From Bacillota bacterium (GTDB lineage: Bacteria; Bacillota; Clostridia; Acetivibrionales; DSM-1351), in the NCBI GenBank assembly GCA_023395575.1, contig JAEWZA010000411.1, forward strand, positions 1 to 8,747: a stretch of 8,747 bases of DNA. The letters run 5' to 3'. How positions within the stretch are numbered: position 1 is the stretch's first letter; each line of letters opens with the position of its first letter. Below are positions 6,626 to 8,747 of the stretch, one piece after another. The position numbers and the translations under genes are program-made. The notes under the pieces are model-generated. The model was not told where the DNA came from, searched no databases, and was given only the letters and a program-made list of their open reading frames with translations.

Positions 6626-7711
6626 TTATTTACAATCCTTACTGATGGGTATGCTTTCAAATAGCTTTCTGTTGTAGAGTACACTGGGATCTGTAGGTCT
6701 GTATTTGGCAGCTTCTTCATTGTGCTCATAGGATTTTTGATGGTCGCCCATATGATAATAGCAAACACATAGCTGCAGATGGGGATACCAGGTATAATAG
6801 GCATTATAAATAAAACTCCAGCGATCTGGATCGGGAACTTGCTGTGCAGCCTGTTCATACCAATAGGACGCTGTTTTGTAATCACGCTTTCTGTGGAAAT
6901 TGTATCCAATGCGGCAGCATGCTTCTGCTCTGGGGGTAGCATATTTAAAGGATTCGAACAGGGAAGTAAGCTCATTATTTGTGTCATTAAGAGCTCGGTA
7001 GCAGTCTCCTCTATGGATACATGCAAATATCTTGTCTTCAACCCAGCCCTCTTTCATAGAAATACAAGTGTCGTAGCTTTTAATTGCATCTTCATGGCGT
7101 CCGTTTTCTCGTAGCTCATTTCCGTAGTAAAAGTAATCTCTAGGCGAGAAGGTATCTCCTCGAGAAATTTTCTGTTCAAAAACAGAAACGGTACGACCAA
7201 CTGCATGACGAACTTTTTTATGAGTGATAGATACGTCTGAATTAATGATTTTGCCTCGAACATTAATATAGTTATGGCAATCCCCATACCATTGAAAATT
7301 CTTTTCTCTCTTTAAAAGTCTATTTCGCCTATATCTTAGAGTAACATTTCCGAACTCATCAGCACCTGCGTCATAATACATAGAAACAGAGTCAACAGAA
7401 GGATCAAGGGTTTCCTTTAGTTCTTTTAGCTTAGCTTGATCTGCTTCTAATACAACATCATCAGCATCCAGATACAAAATATAATCTTTTGTAGCGTATT
7501 TAAAGGACTCATTTCTAGCTGCAGAAAAATTATTAGTCCATTCATAATAAAAAACACGATCTGTATATTGTTTAGCTATTTCTATTGTTTGGTCAGTAGA
7601 GCCTGTATCCACAATATTAATCTCATCAACGATGTCTTTCACTGTATCCAAACACCGAGCAAGGGTTTCTTCCTCATTTTTTACAATCATGCAAAGGCTG
7701 ATAGTAACCAT
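6626..7711 (-). CDS. Family 2 glycosyltransferase with C-terminal TPR-like repeats
   Basis: This 361-residue protein is predicted to transfer a sugar from a nucleotide donor in the cytoplasm. The N-terminal GT-A domain (about 1-185) opens with TISLCMIVKNEE (3-14). INIVDTGSTDQT (31-42) is typical of the SunS/TPR-linked GT2 branch, and LYLDADD (79-85) holds the metal-binding DxD at 82-84. NNFSAARN (60-67) is another branch hallmark. From about 190 to 340 the protein is helical and TPR-like, with units near 191-222, 223-256, 257-290 and 303-337. Such repeats usually bind a protein partner or self-associate. The start is ATG at 7711, with GAAAGGA (complement of 7719-7725) 7 nt upstream. The frame runs on to 7825, but no binding site supports a longer start. 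It lies on the same strand as, and 545 bp from, a collagen-like gene, so I infer it may glycosylate that protein or a related surface protein. Acceptor and donor are unknown. Confidence 0.85.
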   Translation of the reverse strand: MVTISLCMIVKNEEETLARCLDTVKDIVDEINIVDTGSTDQTIEIAKQYTDRVFYYEWTNNFSAARNESFKYATKDYILYLDADDVVLEADQAKLKELKETLDPSVDSVSMYYDAGADEFGNVTLRYRRNRLLKREKNFQWYGDCHNYINVRGKIINSDVSITHKKVRHAVGRTVSVFEQKISRGDTFSPRDYFYYGNELRENGRHEDAIKSYDTCISMKEGWVEDKIFACIHRGDCYRALNDTNNELTSLFESFKYATPRAEACCRIGYNFHRKRDYKTASYWYEQAAQQVPDPDRWSFIYNAYYTWYPHLQLCVCYYHMGDHQKSYEHNEEAAKYRPTDPSVLYNRKLFESIPISKDCK

Positions 7712-7853
7712 ATGTAAATCCTTTCTATGAATACTAATATATATATTATATTCAGATTGTAGGAATTGGTTACTTGCAACTGTGACAAAAGTTTGAGAAT
7801 TAAAGTCAATAGAATAAATATTCATAGATAATGAACTTCGACGGTAATTTAAC

Positions 7854-7873
7854 GCGTTGTGCTAATTATTTTA
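7854..7873 (+). repeat. Short dispersed repeat, copy 2
   Basis: GCGTTGTGCTAATTATTTTA matches 2165-2184 at 19 of 20 positions in the same orientation. Here it lies about 50 bp before the partial palindrome arm, so it may be part of a larger decayed element. Confidence 0.45.
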
Positions 7874-7922
7874 TGACCCATGCAGGGTAAAACTATAGTA
7901 CTAGTTTACTGGTACTTTCGTA

Positions 7923-7976
7923 CAAACTTACCTAAATGGGTACTCCCAAGATATTTGTTGAATTAGTATTGGTTCA
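7923..7976 (+). repeat. Partial, degenerate copy of one arm of the long palindromic element (R3)
   Basis: The stretch 7946-7976 matches the reverse complement of the right arm of R2 at about 28 of 32 aligned positions, sharing GAATTAGT and TGGTTCA. Upstream, CAAACTTA and AATGG follow the same order as in R1 at 194-208. The matching second arm is not recognisable downstream, so this is a solo or decayed arm. Relative to the downstream glycosyltransferase gene it is inverted compared with R1 and R2. Confidence 0.6.
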
Positions 7977-8134
7977 TCATAGTTAATTATACCGCCTTTC
8001 TTCATTCAGCATCCATGCTTCATTGTAATGAAGTCTTGTCTCTAACAAGGGGCACATACTTAATTTTATGCTAGAACAGAAAGTTGAGGGTGGTAAAAAA
8101 TAGACTGATAAACGCTCTTAATCTTGAAGCAGAC

Positions 8135-8174
8135 TACAAGCTTCAGCGGAAGTATTATTCCGCTGAAGCTTGTA
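8135..8174. terminator. Perfect 17-bp hairpin downstream of the collagen-like gene
   Basis: Positions 8135-8151 pair without mismatch with 8158-8174, leaving a 6-nt loop (8152-8157). The stem is GC-richer than its surroundings and contains AAGCTT on both sides. It lies 83 bp past the collagen-like stop on the minus strand, where a terminator is expected. Neither side has a T tract, so it may instead stabilise the 3' end of the mRNA or act with a factor. Confidence 0.5.
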
Positions 8175-8256
8175 AGACTGTGGTTCTAATGTCTGGTTAT
8201 AGATTATATTCTAATGCATAGAGTAAATAAGTTGCAAAATAAGACATTGATTTAAA

Positions 8257-8747
8257 TTAAGGGAAAACTATAGCGTTGATATCTCTGTTATTTGCTGTTG
8301 CCGCAGTAACGTTTGTTGCAGTAACCACAAAGGTGCGAATAGTATAATTGATTGTAGCGGTTGATGGAGCTATATCCACTTGAGTATTAGCTACTGGGAA
8401 TCTTTGAGTTCCAGCTTGTTGAGCTGTTCTATTGAGGACTCTAGTATCAATTAAGGTACTATCTCTATATAGTCTTATTTGACATTCAAATGTCCAATTT
8501 GCGGTTGTTATAGCTTCAGGAGCTAGAGCATAATCAATTTTTACTTCGTCTCCTGCCGTTACAGGGACTGCTACAGATACTACAGTTACTTCAGTAGCAA
8601 CAGGTAATATTGAAATTGCTCCAGTTATTTCATTAAAAAATAGGGTTGGGACATCTGCAGTTGGACCAGTAGGACCAGTAGCACCAGCAGGACCGGTAGC
8701 ACCAGCAGGACCAGTAGCACCAGCAGGACCGGTAGCACCAGCAGGAC
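8257..8747 (-). CDS. Collagen-like surface (possibly exosporium) protein, 3' part only
   Basis: The last 162 residues are visible; the N-terminus lies beyond the window edge. The first 29 residues are collagen-type Gly-X-Y triplets: four units built on GPAGAT, then GPTGPT. A 133-residue Gly-poor, beta-rich domain follows, starting ADVPTLFFNEITG and ending in NAIVFP. It contains one cysteine (FECQIRLY). This layout, collagen repeats followed by a compact C-terminal domain, is that of BclA-type spore-surface proteins of Bacillus and Clostridium, whose C-terminal domains trimerise and whose repeat threonines carry O-linked glycans. Family membership is from layout only; I do not recognise the exact C-terminal domain. 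The stop is TAA at 8257-8259. The same-strand TPR-containing glycosyltransferase and the nearby sugar-nucleotide genes fit a glycosylated acceptor, which is inference. Confidence 0.8.
   Translation of the reverse strand, partial: PAGATGPAGATGPAGATGPAGATGPTGPTADVPTLFFNEITGAISILPVATEVTVVSVAVPVTAGDEVKIDYALAPEAITTANWTFECQIRLYRDSTLIDTRVLNRTAQQAGTQRFPVANTQVDIAPSTATINYTIRTFVVTATNVTAATANNRDINAIVFP
8674..8747 (-). repeat. 18-bp tandem repeat encoding collagen triplets, with 36-bp higher-order period
   Basis: Four 18-bp units (8674-8691, 8692-8709, 8710-8727, 8728-8745) run to the window edge. They alternate strictly between ACCAGTAGCACCAGCAGG and ACCGGTAGCACCAGCAGG. Each unit encodes two Gly-X-Y triplets. 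The alternation changes only the Thr codon (ACT or ACC), so the protein repeat is 6 residues while the DNA repeat is 36 bp. Confidence 0.9.

Larger units (their letters stand above)
7712..8256. other. 545-bp intergenic region between the collagen-like gene and the glycosyltransferase
   Basis: I find no convincing gene here. It holds a partial arm of the long palindromic element (7923-7976), the second copy of a 20-bp repeat (7854-7873) and a perfect hairpin (8135-8174). It also has a small perfect dyad, CTTCATT/AATGAAG, around 8014-8034, and a minus-strand TATAAT (7750-7745) about 34 bp before the glycosyltransferase ATG with no clear -35. The many short repeats suggest a region that has accumulated insertions or rearrangements. 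Confidence 0.6.

Noticed and set aside
6526..7041. A 171-codon open frame on the minus strand overlapping the glycosyltransferase 3' end.
   Set aside because: It runs in another frame of a well-supported gene, has no family features, and lies where the glycosyltransferase encodes its TPR-like repeats.
6779..7287. Open frames at 6779-7114 (plus) and 7054-7287 (minus).
   Set aside because: Both are inside the glycosyltransferase gene and have low-complexity or implausible translations without start signals.
7788..7800. AAGTTTGAG near 7789, resembling the R2 terminus, as the end of a third full element.
   Set aside because: It faces the wrong way for the left end of the R3 arm, and no partner terminus is found. 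The same 9-mer also occurs at 337-346, just outside the perfectly paired stem of R1.
7712..7825. A longer glycosyltransferase with 38 extra N-terminal residues starting at 7825.
   Set aside because: There is no ribosome binding site at 7825, the extra residues are outside the family, and the ATG at 7711 has a well-spaced GAAAGGA and starts just before the conserved TISLCMIVKNEE.
8068..8103. A tiny plus-strand frame encoding MLEQKVEGGKK, possibly the tail of a decayed gene.
   Set aside because: It is open only back to a stop at 8029-8031, has no binding site, and the translation matches nothing I know.
8674..8747. Regular short repeats that could suggest a CRISPR array.
   Set aside because: The 18-bp units are contiguous with no spacers and encode collagen Gly-X-Y triplets in frame.

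Overview
The window is AT-rich DNA with strong GGAGG-type ribosome binding sites and some GTG starts. It carries a collagen-like surface protein of the kind seen on spores of low-GC Gram-positive bacteria. This suggests a Clostridia- or Bacilli-like Firmicute, with Clostridia as my preferred guess. There is no rRNA, tRNA or other taxonomic marker, so this is inference.

Layout: positions 1-158 hold the probable tail of an upstream plus-strand gene and its intrinsic terminator. A long imperfect palindrome (161-330) follows, then a candidate promoter with a small dyad. A plus-strand operon comes next (467-3985): a WbpB/WlbA-type sugar-nucleotide dehydrogenase, a WbpD/WlbB-type N-acetyltransferase, a WbpE/WlbC-type aminotransferase and a small unrecognised membrane-anchored protein. 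This operon meets a convergent minus-strand pair, fcl and gmd (4114-6168), across a stem-loop at 4011-4051. Upstream of gmd lies a second, larger copy of the palindromic element (6217-6511). Next is a minus-strand family 2 glycosyltransferase with C-terminal TPR-like repeats (6626-7711). A 545-bp intergenic stretch follows, holding a partial third element copy and a perfect 17-bp hairpin. The window ends in the 3' part of a collagen-like gene (8257-8747, minus strand).

Together the genes look like a surface-glycan cassette. WbpB, WbpE and WbpD homologues oxidise, aminate and acetylate C3 of UDP-GlcNAcA to give a 2,3-diacetamido uronic acid nucleotide. Gmd and Fcl convert GDP-mannose to GDP-L-fucose. 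The glycosyltransferase is a plausible user of an activated sugar, and the Thr-rich collagen-like protein is a plausible acceptor. The acceptor link is inferred from proximity and from known glycosylation of collagen-like exosporium proteins. No UDP-GlcNAc 6-dehydrogenase, 2-epimerase, GDP-mannose synthesis enzyme, flippase or polymerase lies in the window.

The most unusual signal is the family of long palindromic elements. Two full copies share arm sequences at about 86-88% identity. Their outermost stems differ in sequence, yet each is perfectly paired within its own copy. Both stand upstream of a sugar-nucleotide operon in the same orientation relative to that operon. A third, partial copy lies upstream of the glycosyltransferase.
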